A model generated the notes under the pieces. That model was given only the letters and a program-made list of their open reading frames with translations. It made no database searches and was not told the DNA's origin. Source: an uncultured Bacilli bacterium (GTDB lineage: Bacteria > Bacillota_I > Bacilli_A > RF39 > UBA660). From it: a stretch of 22,565 bases of DNA. A program made the position numbers and the translations under genes. The stretch spans positions 1 through 22,565 of the forward strand of contig CAKOHL010000007.1 in NCBI GenBank assembly GCA_934085635.1, read 5' to 3'. This document shows positions 1 to 7,582 of this stretch, in pieces. Each line of letters opens with the position of its first letter. Position 1 is the stretch's first letter.

Positions 1-54
1 CACACAAGCCTCTCAAGCTTGCATTCACGGGTTCAAATCCCGTACAGGTCACCA
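1..54 (+). tRNA. tRNA-Glu(CTC), 3' part
   Basis: The 3' two thirds of a tRNA, truncated by the window edge. The anticodon stem CAAGC (5-9) pairs with GCTTG (17-21) around a seven-base loop with anticodon CTC at 12-14, which reads the glutamate codon GAG. The variable loop is five bases. The T arm is ACGGG/CCCGT (27-31 and 39-43) with loop TTCAAAT. The 3' acceptor strand ACAGGTC, discriminator A and encoded CCA end at 54. The T arm and the acceptor end resemble Firmicutes tRNA-Glu. The D arm and 5' acceptor strand lie outside the window, so pairing there is unchecked. Confidence 0.85.
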
Positions 55-68
55 AATATAGAAATTAT

Positions 69-92
69 CCTGCAATTAGCAGGTTTTTTATT
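69..92 (+). terminator. intrinsic terminator after tRNA-Glu
   Basis: Stem CCTGC (69-73) with GCAGG (79-83), loop AATTA, followed by a run of six T. It ends the tRNA transcript. Confidence 0.75.
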
Positions 93-154
93 TAAAATTA
101 TTAACACAGAATTTACACAGACTTTAATAAAATATATTAATCTTCTTTACAATT

Positions 155-163
155 TGGTAAAAT
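155..163 (+). promoter_or_regulatory. possible extended -10 promoter for the CofE-like gene
   Basis: TGGTAAAAT fits TGn plus a near-consensus -10, about 20 bases before the start codon at 183. No good -35 box is seen at 17 bases spacing. The ribosome site is GGAGG at 170-174. Confidence 0.4.
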
Positions 164-182
164 GTATATGGAGGACTAAATA

Positions 183-1370
183 ATGAAAAACGTAGGAACA
201 ATAAGTATTGGCGTTAAAACGCCAGTAATAAAAGAAGGAGATAATCTAGCAGAAATAACTGTAAACAGTGTACTTAATGCGTGTAAAGAATTAAATTTAG
301 AATTAGAAGATAATGATGTAGTAGCAATAACAGAAGCAGTTGTAGGAATCAGCAGTGGTAACTACACAACTATTGATGAAATAGCAGAAGATTTAAAAAG
401 AAAAGTGAATTCAAAACATTTAGGAATAGTATATCCAATATTAAGTAGAAATAGATTTGCAGTTTTATTAAGTGCATTTGCAAGAGCAATGGATAAAATA
501 ACAATAGAATTAAGTTATCCATCTGATGAAGTAGGTAATGACATATTAGATAAAAATAGACTGAGAGAACTACAGGTGCCACTAAATAACTATGTAATGA
601 CAGAAAATGAATACACAGAAAAGTTTGGAGACTTTAAACATATATTTACTGGCGTTAATATGGTGGACTTCTATAGAGATTTAGTACTTAAAGAAAATTG
701 TGAAGTTGAATTTATATTTTCTAATAATCCAGAATCAATACTATCATATACTGATACAATATTATGTGCAGATATTCACACAAGAGAAGAAACTAAAGCA
801 GTTATAAAAAGTAAAGGTGCTAAAACGGTTATTGGGCTTGATGATTTATTAACAGAAAGTGTAAATGGAAGTGGATTCAATTCTAAGTATGGATTATTAG
901 GAAGTAACCGTGCTACTGAAGAAAAGGTAAAACTATTCCCAAACAATTCAGAAGAATTAGTTCAAAATGTACAAAAATTATTTGCTGAAAAAACTAATAA
1001 ACATATAGAAGTTATGGTTTATGGTGATGGGGCCTTCAAAGATCCTGTAGGAAAAATTTGGGAACTAGCTGACCCAGTAGTAAGCCCAGGATATACTTCT
1101 GGTTTAGTAGGCTCACCTAATGAAATAAAACTAAAATATTTATCAGATAACAAATACTCAAACCTAAAAGGCAAAGAGTTAAATGAGGCAATAAAAAAAG
1201 AAATTAAAGAAAAAAGTGAAAGCTTAAAAGGCTCAATCACAAGTCAAGGAACTACACCAAGAAGATACACAGATCTTTTGGGTTCACTATCTGACTTAAC
1301 AAGTGGAAGTGGGGACAAAGGTACTCCGGTAGTACTTATAAAAAATTATTTTAAAAATTATGCAGACTAA
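183..1370 (+). CDS. CofE-like gamma-glutamyl ligase domain protein
   Basis: 395 residues. The N-terminal part (IKEGDNLAEI near residue 17, then a DVVAITEAVVG strand near 45) and the C-terminal part (YGDGAFKDPVG near 280, SGSGDKGTPVVLIKN near 375) have the layout of the F420-0:L-glutamate ligase (CofE) fold. In F420-making organisms that family adds glutamate to the cofactor tail through a GTP-dependent amide bond. This protein is longer than archaeal CofE (about 250 residues) because of an extra segment around residues 100-270. F420 is not expected in low-GC Bacilli and no F420 gene is visible here, so the substrate is probably another acid or peptide tail; that is inference. GGAGG at 170-174 supports the ATG start. 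It stands alone between a tRNA and a convergent glycosyltransferase. Confidence 0.65.
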   Translation: MKNVGTISIGVKTPVIKEGDNLAEITVNSVLNACKELNLELEDNDVVAITEAVVGISSGNYTTIDEIAEDLKRKVNSKHLGIVYPILSRNRFAVLLSAFARAMDKITIELSYPSDEVGNDILDKNRLRELQVPLNNYVMTENEYTEKFGDFKHIFTGVNMVDFYRDLVLKENCEVEFIFSNNPESILSYTDTILCADIHTREETKAVIKSKGAKTVIGLDDLLTESVNGSGFNSKYGLLGSNRATEEKVKLFPNNSEELVQNVQKLFAEKTNKHIEVMVYGDGAFKDPVGKIWELADPVVSPGYTSGLVGSPNEIKLKYLSDNKYSNLKGKELNEAIKKEIKEKSESLKGSITSQGTTPRRYTDLLGSLSDLTSGSGDKGTPVVLIKNYFKNYAD

Positions 1371-1397
1371 AAGTTCACTAATCGCGTGAACTTTTTA
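1369..1397. terminator. bidirectional terminator between convergent genes
   Basis: Perfect ten-base inverted repeat AAAAGTTCAC (1369-1378) and GTGAACTTTT (1386-1395) with a seven-base loop, ending in a T run on either strand. It overlaps the stop of the plus-strand gene, and the stop codon of the minus-strand gene lies at the edge of the left arm and loop (1378-1380). Confidence 0.85.
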
Positions 1398-2487
1398 ACA
1401 TATCTTTAACTAAAGAACAAATCTTAGTAGCAGAATCATTATTATAAAATTTATTTAATCTATTTCTTATTGCTTTAACAATAAATCCATATGACAAACT
1501 AAGCTTAACTTTTCTAGACAAACTACCTGAAGTACTAGCTTTAAGTGCTATATGGTTCTTTGTCATATATCTTCTATTAAACTTTTCTAAACTATTCTGA
1601 GGAGATAAAAGTATACAAGCTTTACCCATAGAAATACACTCATTAATGATAGTACTACCTGGTTTAGTAATTACTATATCACTAATACCAATTAAACTAT
1701 ACAAATCTTTAGCATAACCTAATACAAGAACATTCTTAATATTATTTCTATAAACAAACTCTTCACACTCATCTTTTAATTTACTATTCTTACCACAAAC
1801 CATAATAATATCTATATTATATTTCTTTCTAGCAAGATGTTTAAAATGCTCATAATTATTATCACCAGCTAAAAATAAATATATTGGTTTCTTACCACTC
1901 AAACTATAATTCTTAAGAACAGTTTCCTTAGAAGTAATTTTCTCATAATTAACTGGAATACCTAAAGCATAGATTTTATTAGCTTTAACACCTTTTCTAA
2001 CAAGCTCATTTTTTATAATATCATTATGAACAACATAAGTATCAACTTCTTTATAATTAGCAAGCCAGAAAGAATGATTAGTAAAATCAGTTATAACAGT
2101 AACTACTTTAGAACTTGTAATATTAATTTTATTATAATAAGAAGCTATATAACTAGAATAAAAATGAGTACATAAAACTACATCAGGATTAAAACTCTTA
2201 AAAATATTTCTTAAACTTTCAGTATCAAACCCTTTAATAGCATATTTCTCATTACCTAAACTAGCATACTTATTATTAATTAATCCAAACAAAAGCCCAT
2301 TTAAAAAATCTAAACTTGACCCTTTAAATAAACTATTAGCTAGCTTAGTGATTTTCTTAGAGTAATTAGTAATATCTAATAACTTAACATCATAAAATCT
2401 CGTATCAAAACTCTCACTAATTATATCAGCAACACTTTTGCTGGAATTACTATATGTAGTATAACTAATTAAAATCTTCTTTTTCAT
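1378..2487 (-). CDS. UgtP/MGDG-synthase-like glycosyltransferase (GT28 type)
   Basis: 369 residues, close to the usual UgtP length. Family members move sugar from a UDP-sugar to diacylglycerol at the inner face of the membrane, making glycolipids and lipoteichoic acid anchors. The N-terminal half resembles the MGDG synthase N-terminal domain: a VITDF strand near residue 132, then VHNDIIKNELVRKG, then GIPV. The C-terminal half shows VCGKN, VLGYAKDLYSLI and ITKPGST near 275-280, matching the nucleotide-sugar site of GT28 enzymes. Two oddities: the N-terminal GxGH motif of the family reads YSNSSKS here (residues 12-18), and the usual KPGG is KPGS. The acceptor or activity may therefore differ. 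AGGAAG just upstream supports the ATG start. Single gene, convergent with the CofE-like gene. Confidence 0.75.
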   Translation of the reverse strand: MKKKILISYTTYSNSSKSVADIISESFDTRFYDVKLLDITNYSKKITKLANSLFKGSSLDFLNGLLFGLINNKYASLGNEKYAIKGFDTESLRNIFKSFNPDVVLCTHFYSSYIASYYNKINITSSKVVTVITDFTNHSFWLANYKEVDTYVVHNDIIKNELVRKGVKANKIYALGIPVNYEKITSKETVLKNYSLSGKKPIYLFLAGDNNYEHFKHLARKKYNIDIIMVCGKNSKLKDECEEFVYRNNIKNVLVLGYAKDLYSLIGISDIVITKPGSTIINECISMGKACILLSPQNSLEKFNRRYMTKNHIALKASTSGSLSRKVKLSLSYGFIVKAIRNRLNKFYNNDSATKICSLVKDMLKSSRD

Positions 2488-2551
2488 AACTTCCTCGTGT
2501 TTCTAATTATAAAACAAAATGGTAAAAATTTCTACTCTTACTAAATAAATA

Positions 2552-2560
2552 TGATAAAAT
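2552..2560 (+). promoter_or_regulatory. extended -10 promoter
   Basis: TGATAAAAT (TGn plus TAAAAT) lies 17 bases before the start codon at 2577, giving a very short leader that contains the ribosome site AGGTGA (2567-2572). There is no clear -35 box. Confidence 0.45.
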
Positions 2561-2576
2561 ATATTTAGGTGAAGCT

Positions 2577-3002
2577 ATGCAAGAATTAGATAAAGTAATA
2601 GAAGAAATAAACAAAAAATATGGTCTAGATGGAGTGAGTGTTGAAAACTATAGGAACTGTTTTGAGATAAATAGAGAATTATATTTACGACTTATAATGC
2701 TAGACTTTTACCAAGAAGAAATAAACTTAAAAGGATATAATATAACTCACTATGCAAGTATATTTTCTAAAAATGATGAAAAATATATAGTGGATTTAAC
2801 ATATCTACAATTCTTTTGTGATGAAGTATATAATGATGATGGAGTAAAACTACCTAATTTTGAAAGTTATTACCAAAAAGACAAAGAAAAGGAAGTAATC
2901 AAACAGTTACTTCAAAAGGGGAGAATACCTTACACTGAAGAAAATTTAAGAATATACCTTAAAGGTTTTCAAATGAGTTTAGACGCGGGAATTAAGCTTT
3001 AA
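2577..3002 (+). CDS. small transglutaminase-like (papain-fold) protein, putative
   Basis: 141 residues with no signal peptide or membrane segment. I do not recognise a named family. Cys28 (NCFE), His58 (NITHYASI) and Asp73 (KYIVDLTYLQFF) are spaced like the Cys-His-Asp triad of bacterial transglutaminase-like proteins, and the VDLTY strand after a short turn is typical of that fold. The C-terminus (about 95-141) is helical and charged. It could be a small cysteine protease, a transglutaminase or an inactive relative; the substrate is unknown. AGGTGA six bases or so before ATG supports the start. It is followed after 64 bases by a gene with its own strong promoter, so it is probably monocistronic. 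Confidence 0.5.
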   Translation: MQELDKVIEEINKKYGLDGVSVENYRNCFEINRELYLRLIMLDFYQEEINLKGYNITHYASIFSKNDEKYIVDLTYLQFFCDEVYNDDGVKLPNFESYYQKDKEKEVIKQLLQKGRIPYTEENLRIYLKGFQMSLDAGIKL

Positions 3003-3011
3003 TACAAAAGA

Positions 3012-3040
3012 TTGACAAAATGTACCAAATATGGTATAAT
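3012..3040 (+). promoter_or_regulatory. consensus sigma-A promoter with extended -10
   Basis: TTGACA (3012-3017), exactly 17 bases, then TATAAT (3035-3040), with TGG directly before the -10 giving an extended -10 as well. This is one of the two strongest promoters in the window and drives the 3067 and 3567 genes. It is almost identical to the promoter at 9924. Confidence 0.9.
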
Positions 3041-3043
3041 TTA

Positions 3044-3066
3044 AATAGTTATGGGGGTTAACTATT
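3044..3066 (+). promoter_or_regulatory. leader hairpin presenting the ribosome site in its loop
   Basis: AATAGTTA (3044-3051) pairs perfectly with TAACTATT (3059-3066). The seven-base loop TGGGGGT holds the only Shine-Dalgarno candidate, and the right arm ends directly before the ATG at 3067. The arrangement could control translation. Confidence 0.6.
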
Positions 3067-3564
3067 ATGAAAAAGGATATTTTATTTGAAAAGAACTTTA
3101 ATTATGTTAAAGAGGCTACATATGAAGTAAGATTAAACTTAGACAATATATTAAATGTTATTTTAAACAGCAAAGAATTTACAGACAGTGAGCTTTTAAT
3201 ATCAGATAAACCATTAACGAGCTACTTATTAAGTTTAAATGTAAAAAGTATAAAACCAAGTAAAATGTTAATAAGTGGTTTATACTATGTTTCAGATGGA
3301 GAACTAACTGAAAATAGAAGTTTTTCAGGAGAAATATCAGTAGAAAAAGGTAAAATATTTTTGATAATGAGTATAACTAGACACAATTTAAAAACTAAAG
3401 TAGAAGAACTAGGAGAAGTTTTTACACTAAATACACAAAATGGAAATATATCAAGATATACTAGTTATCAAAGTGGTTATTCAGAAATAGAAGTGCTCAA
3501 TAAAACAAGTTTAAATAAATATGAAAGCTTTAGAGAAAATTACTCTAAAGTATTAGGTAGATAA
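3067..3564 (+). CDS. conserved-type protein of unknown function
   Basis: 165 residues, soluble, with no motif I recognise. The middle reads as alternating beta strands (SKMLISGLYYVSDG near 75-88, then FSGEISVEKGKIFLIMSI near 96-113), suggesting a beta-sheet or barrel domain, with a charged C-terminal end. It has no cysteine. Its stop is two bases before the start of the SAM-binding protein gene, so the two form an operon behind the strong promoter at 3012. Translation probably depends on the GGGGG in the leader hairpin loop. Function unknown. Confidence 0.7.
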   Translation: MKKDILFEKNFNYVKEATYEVRLNLDNILNVILNSKEFTDSELLISDKPLTSYLLSLNVKSIKPSKMLISGLYYVSDGELTENRSFSGEISVEKGKIFLIMSITRHNLKTKVEELGEVFTLNTQNGNISRYTSYQSGYSEIEVLNKTSLNKYESFRENYSKVLGR

Positions 3565-3566
3565 CT

Positions 3567-4340
3567 ATGAATAGAGTAGATAGAATATATAAATTTACTA
3601 ATGAGAACTTAACTGCTTACCAAGAATTATTTGATTTTAACGGTAAGAAAGTATTATCTGTAATAGGTAGTGGAGACCAATACTTCACAAGCATACTCTA
3701 TGGCGCTAAAGAAGTAACTGTATTTGACAAAAATCCACTAGCAGCATACTTTCTAATATTTAAATATGCTGCTATAAAAGTATTTTCGTATGAAGAATTT
3801 ATTAAGTTTTTCTTCACATCAAATATGAGAAATATATCATTATATAATAAACTAAGACTCGCACTTCCTCACGAAGTAAGAGATGTATTTGATAAATACT
3901 TTAAGGTTGGAATAAATTCCATAACTAATCCATCATTGGGTCTAAGTAAAAAAGTAAATTATAAAACAGGTAGAATAATACCATATTTAAGTAAAGAAAA
4001 TTATTTATTACTTAAGGAAAAATTAAATGAAAACAACTTTCCTAAAGTAAAAGTTGAGTTATTTGAAAACTTATATAATTGTTTAGATAGTACATACGAT
4101 GTAATGTTATTCTCAAATATATTTTGTTATCTAGGTATAACAGCAGATGAATTTAGTAAATATATGGATAAGTATATGAAATACTTAAATCCAAATGGAA
4201 TAGTGCAAGCAAACTATGTATGGAATAAAGATAGTGAATATTTAGAAGGATTTTTCTATGGAGACTATAAAATAGAAGAAATACCAGCAGTAAGTACAAT
4301 AGGTAACAATTATGTTGCAACTTTAAGAAAAAAATGTTAA
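3567..4340 (+). CDS. SAM-binding Rossmann protein, DUF3419/BtaA-like
   Basis: 257 residues. A Rossmann glycine motif, VLSVIGSGDQ (about residues 30-39), is followed by an acidic-end strand VTVFDKNPL (about 49-57) and AAIKVFSYEEFIKFF. That order resembles DUF3419 proteins, which include the BtaA 3-amino-3-carboxypropyl transferase of betaine lipid synthesis. A late strand and helix, FSNIFCYLGITADEF near 180-195 followed by YLNPNGIVQANYV, also fits the fold. It could instead be an ordinary class I methyltransferase. The reaction and substrate are not visible in the sequence. It follows the 3067 gene by two bases and is probably translated by coupling, since no separate strong ribosome site is seen. 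Confidence 0.55.
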   Translation: MNRVDRIYKFTNENLTAYQELFDFNGKKVLSVIGSGDQYFTSILYGAKEVTVFDKNPLAAYFLIFKYAAIKVFSYEEFIKFFFTSNMRNISLYNKLRLALPHEVRDVFDKYFKVGINSITNPSLGLSKKVNYKTGRIIPYLSKENYLLLKEKLNENNFPKVKVELFENLYNCLDSTYDVMLFSNIFCYLGITADEFSKYMDKYMKYLNPNGIVQANYVWNKDSEYLEGFFYGDYKIEEIPAVSTIGNNYVATLRKKC

Positions 4341-4357
4341 AATCAAAATATAAATCT

Positions 4358-4541
4358 TATGAAGAAAGAATGAATTTATAATGTATTCAAAGAGAGTTAG
4401 TGGTTGGTGTAAACTAATAATATAAGTAAATTCTCCTACTTTCTGAAGTGATTAGTCCGGGTAATTCCGTTAAAAATATGAGTTAAAAAAGGGTGGTACC
4501 GCGTTTAAATACGCTCCTTGTACTAACCCTTTTATTTTTGG
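4358..4541 (+). promoter_or_regulatory. T-box riboswitch (tRNA-Pro) controlling proS
   Basis: A stem I region with AGAGAG (4391-4396) and GGTTGGTG (4402-4409) is followed on the 3' side by the specifier candidate CCT (4435-4437), a proline codon, with A after it. The T-box sequence GGGTGGTACCGCG (4491-4503) carries the TGG bulge that pairs with the uncharged tRNA CCA end. The competing terminator joins AAAAGGGT (about 4487-4494) to ACCCTTTT (about 4526-4533), with T-rich sequence to 4539. The proS start follows at once. Uncharged tRNA-Pro should favour antitermination and so proS expression. Confidence 0.9.
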
Positions 4542-4549
4542 AGGGTAAT

Positions 4550-5974
4550 ATGAAAAATAAAAACATTACAAGGAGAGATGAAGACTTTGCACAGTGGTAT
4601 ACTGATGTAGTAGAAAGTGCAAAATTAGCTAGATATTCTAGTGTAAAAGGATGTGTAATATTTGAACCAAATGGATGTGCTCTTTGGGAAAGTATTAAAG
4701 ATAATATGGACAAACTTTTTAAGGAGACAGGACACCAAAATGTTATGATGCCAATGTTTATACCAGAAAATCTATTAAAAAAAGAAGGAGAACTAGTTGA
4801 GGGCTTTGCGCCAGAAGTAGCTTGGATAACTATGGGTGGAAACAAGACTCTAGAAGAAAAATTAGCAGTAAGACCTACAAGTGAAACACTATTTAGCGAT
4901 TATTATAGTGAAGTTGTACGTTCATATAAAGATTTACCATTAAAATATAACCAATGGTGTAGTGTAGTTAGATGGGAAAAAGAAACAAGACCATTCTTAA
5001 GAAGCAGAGAATTCTTCTGGCAAGAAGGACACACTGTGCACGCAACTAGGGAAGAAGCTGAAAAAGAAACTAGAGATATGCTTAACATATACAAAAAATT
5101 CTTTGAAGAATACTTAGCTGTTCCAGTAGTAAGTGGCAGAAAAACTGAAAAAGAAAAATTTGCAGGAGCAGAATACACATTAACTATTGAATCACTAATG
5201 TATAATGGTATATGTCTTCAAAGTGGTACAAGTCACTACTTTGGACAAAAATTTAGCAAAGCTTATGACATAAAATTTCTAAACAAAAATAATGAATACG
5301 AATATGCATATCAAACTTCTTGGGGAAGTTCTAATAGAATGATAGGTGCTGTGATAATGGTACATGCTGATGATAACGGACTTGTATTACCACCTAAAGT
5401 AGCGCCAACTAAAGTAATAATCGTGCCAATTGGTAACAGTGAAAAAGTAATGAATGAAACATCAAGAATAGCAAACTTACTAAAAGAAAATAACATAAGT
5501 TACAAAGTAGATGATTCAGACAAAACACCAGGATTCAAATTTGCAGAAGCAGAAGTAAATGGTATTCCTCTTCGTATAGAAATAGGTGAAAGAGACTTAG
5601 AAAAAAATGAAATAACCTTTGTAAGAAGAGACACTAGAGAAAAACAAACAATAAGTGTAGAATCAGACCTAATAAAAGAAATAAATGAATTATTAGAAAA
5701 TATTCAAAACAGTATGTATAAAAAAGCAAAAGAAAGAATGGAAAGCCAAACATATGAAGCTCATACAAAAGAAGAAATAATAGACATAATAAACACAAAC
5801 CCTGGATTTGTAAAAGCTGATTGGTGTGGAAGTAAAGAATGTGAAGAAGAATTAAAAGATTTAAGAGGAATAAAATCAAGATGCATTCTAGAAAACGAAA
5901 AGCCACTTACTGGAAAATGCGCTATGTGTGGTAAAGAAGCAAAACATCTAGTAGTATGGGGACTTCAATATTAA
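4550..5974 (+). CDS. proS: prolyl-tRNA synthetase, type 3 (ProS)
   Basis: 474 residues from the ATG at 4550, preceded by GGAGGG. It charges tRNA-Pro with proline in the cytosol. Class II motifs are visible: motif 2 around RPFLRSREFFWQEGHT (about 140-155) and motif 3 around SWGSSNRMIGA (about 260-270). The anticodon-binding domain follows (VIIVPIG onward), then a C-terminal domain with four cysteines (WCGSKEC and CAMCG) that resembles the zinc-binding end of archaeal and eukaryotic-like ProRS, and a final Tyr. There is no YbaK-type editing insertion between motifs 2 and 3, so misacylated Ala-tRNA-Pro would need a separate editing protein. Regulated by the T-box leader. A longer reading from 4493 would start inside the T-box and is not used. 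Confidence 0.95.
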   Translation: MKNKNITRRDEDFAQWYTDVVESAKLARYSSVKGCVIFEPNGCALWESIKDNMDKLFKETGHQNVMMPMFIPENLLKKEGELVEGFAPEVAWITMGGNKTLEEKLAVRPTSETLFSDYYSEVVRSYKDLPLKYNQWCSVVRWEKETRPFLRSREFFWQEGHTVHATREEAEKETRDMLNIYKKFFEEYLAVPVVSGRKTEKEKFAGAEYTLTIESLMYNGICLQSGTSHYFGQKFSKAYDIKFLNKNNEYEYAYQTSWGSSNRMIGAVIMVHADDNGLVLPPKVAPTKVIIVPIGNSEKVMNETSRIANLLKENNISYKVDDSDKTPGFKFAEAEVNGIPLRIEIGERDLEKNEITFVRRDTREKQTISVESDLIKEINELLENIQNSMYKKAKERMESQTYEAHTKEEIIDIINTNPGFVKADWCGSKECEEELKDLRGIKSRCILENEKPLTGKCAMCGKEAKHLVVWGLQY

Positions 5975-6176
5975 CTATTGATTAACATTTATAAATTATG
6001 ATATATTAACTATAGAAGATATACGAATATGTACATCAGAGTTCGCAAATCTTCAAAAAAGTAAGGACAAGTAATAGTTATGAAAAACAATACGCAAATG
6101 CAAAATATTGCACTTGGATGGGAGTTTATTTCTAAGTAAAATAAACCCTAGTTGTTATTCATATGCTTTAAAGTGA

Positions 6177-6527
6177 TGGGAGGAATTCTATCATTTTTTC
6201 GTGCCCTTAATGACAGCAGATGAAATAGCATATGCCGGTGGAGTTTACAAACAATCTGCACCAATGTGGTATCATACAAATAGTACATATAATAGTATAA
6301 CAGGAACTTCGGATTGGTGGTTTTTATCGACTTACAAATAGTATGGTTCGACTCCTTATGTCTATTTAGTGCTACATTCTAACTCCAAGAACACTTTGGG
6401 TAGTGTCAGTATCTCTGGTTTGTATAGTGCCCACCAAGTTACTTCGTTAAAATCTTGCGTACAACGGAAAAGTGAAAACGAATCTGCCGAAAGTCCATAC
6501 GAAATCATAGAAAACGGTGGCTGCTAA
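6177..6527 (+). pseudogene. decayed surface/pilin-like protein C-terminal domain
   Basis: The frame of ATG 6210 reads LMTADEIAYAGGVY, then PMWYHTNST, SDWWFLSTYK, an in-frame TAG at 6339-6341, then on to SLKSCV and SPYEIIENGGC with a stop at 6525-6527. This is the pattern of the TADE..AGG / WW.LSP / SLKSCV / PY.I domain found at the C-terminus of surface or prepilin-like proteins of gut Bacillota. The usual RPV before the SLKS strand has become HQV. Upstream (about 6030-6176) all frames are broken by stops, apart from short stretches such as AKYCTWMGVYF, and no N-terminus or promoter is seen. Base use is less AT-rich than in neighbouring genes. The whole 5975-6529 gap holds only this relic. 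Confidence 0.6.
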
Positions 6528-6529
6528 GG

Positions 6530-6557
6530 AAAGGCTAAAAAATAGCCTTTCTTTTCT
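6530..6557 (+). terminator. intrinsic terminator after the relic gene
   Basis: AAAGGCT (6530-6536) pairs with AGCCTTT (6544-6550) across a seven-base loop, followed by CTTTTCTT. It remains intact although the gene before it is broken. Confidence 0.75.
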
Positions 6558-6585
6558 TGTGTAATTACCAAAATATGGGTATAAT
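6557..6585 (+). promoter_or_regulatory. promoter for the VanY-like/yvcK operon
   Basis: TATAAT (6580-6585) with TTGTGT at 6557-6562 and 17 bases between. The -10 is consensus and the -35 is weak. Confidence 0.55.
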
Positions 6586-6616
6586 AATACTAGGAAGAGA
6601 GAGTGAATAAATAAGA

Positions 6617-7582
6617 ATGGTAAAAGTTCGTAAGTTAAACATTAAAAAAGTCGGAATTTTAGTAGGCGTAGTATTAGCAGTAATTATATTATTAATATGT
6701 GGTATAAAATCACTAATTAATGAGAAAAACTTAAAGAAAACAAACGAATATAAACTAAGTCAAATAGGTTACTCAACAAATGAAATAGATGTCATTAAAA
6801 ACACACTAAACACTGAACAAATAAATAGTATACTTAACATAAAATATGACACTAACATAGTAAAATTTATTAAAGAAAAATACTTTATATTTAATAACTT
6901 AGATAAATATTTAACCTATGCAAAAGATAATAGTGATGAAACCAGTTTAGTAGTTGCAAAAGTAAACACAAAAGCAAGTGATGGTTGGTATAGCACAATT
7001 AACGATGCAGACACAAGTAAAGGTGCTTTAGTGCTAGTTAATAAATTCTATAAACTAGATGAAAACTATGTACCAGAAGACTTAGTTAATGTAAGTTTAA
7101 CTTATTCATACCAGGGTAAAAAAGTGAGCAAAGTTATATATGATGATCTAATTGATTTATTAGAAGCAGGTAAAACAGCAGGCTACAAATTAGTAGTGAG
7201 TCAGGGCTACAGAAGTTATAAAGATCAATTTGACGCATACGATAGTATTGAAAAGAGTAGTGGTCAAAGCTATGCAGATAAAATAGCTAGTCGTGCTGGT
7301 CACTCAGACTATCAAACTGGACTAAGTGTAGATATTAAACCTTATAACACTATAGTAGAAGACCCAAGTACTAATCCAGATCACGAATGGTTAATTAACA
7401 ATGCACACAAATATGGTTTCATCTTAAGATATCCAAATGGTAAAGAAGAAATAACAGGATTCTCATATGACCCTTGGAGATTCAGATACGTTGGAAGAGA
7501 AGCAGCAAAAGTTATATATGAAGAGAATATCACATTTGATGAATATTATGAATTTTATATAGTAAACGGGGGAAAAAAATGA
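6617..7582 (+). CDS. membrane-anchored VanY-like (M15B) protein, probably inactive
   Basis: 321 residues. One membrane segment (about 12-30) after a basic N-terminus suggests an anchor with the rest outside the cell; the cysteine at 28 has no proper lipobox. The C-terminal half has the D-Ala-D-Ala carboxypeptidase layout: SQGYRSYKDQ (195-204), HSDYQTGLSVDI (229-240), HEWLINNAHKYGF and DPWRFRYVG (285-293). In active M15B enzymes the zinc and base residues come from SxHxxGxxxD and EPWH. Here the first zinc His is Tyr232, the base Glu is Asp285 and the last zinc His is Arg288; only Asp239 remains. It probably binds peptidoglycan stem peptides or a partner rather than cutting. Its stop overlaps the yvcK start (ATGA), so the two are translationally coupled. 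The ribosome site is weak and distant (GAGAGTGA). Confidence 0.8.
   Translation: MVKVRKLNIKKVGILVGVVLAVIILLICGIKSLINEKNLKKTNEYKLSQIGYSTNEIDVIKNTLNTEQINSILNIKYDTNIVKFIKEKYFIFNNLDKYLTYAKDNSDETSLVVAKVNTKASDGWYSTINDADTSKGALVLVNKFYKLDENYVPEDLVNVSLTYSYQGKKVSKVIYDDLIDLLEAGKTAGYKLVVSQGYRSYKDQFDAYDSIEKSSGQSYADKIASRAGHSDYQTGLSVDIKPYNTIVEDPSTNPDHEWLINNAHKYGFILRYPNGKEEITGFSYDPWRFRYVGREAAKVIYEENITFDEYYEFYIVNGGKK

Noticed and set aside
4493..4549. Longer proS starting with GTG inside the T-box
   Set aside because: The extra codons overlap the T-box and terminator structures; GGAGGG directly before the ATG at 4550 and the fit to ProRS length make the shorter start right.
7580..7582. UGA as tryptophan (Mycoplasma code)
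   Set aside because: UGA ends the VanY-like gene exactly at the yvcK start, and conserved tryptophans throughout the window are encoded by TGG.
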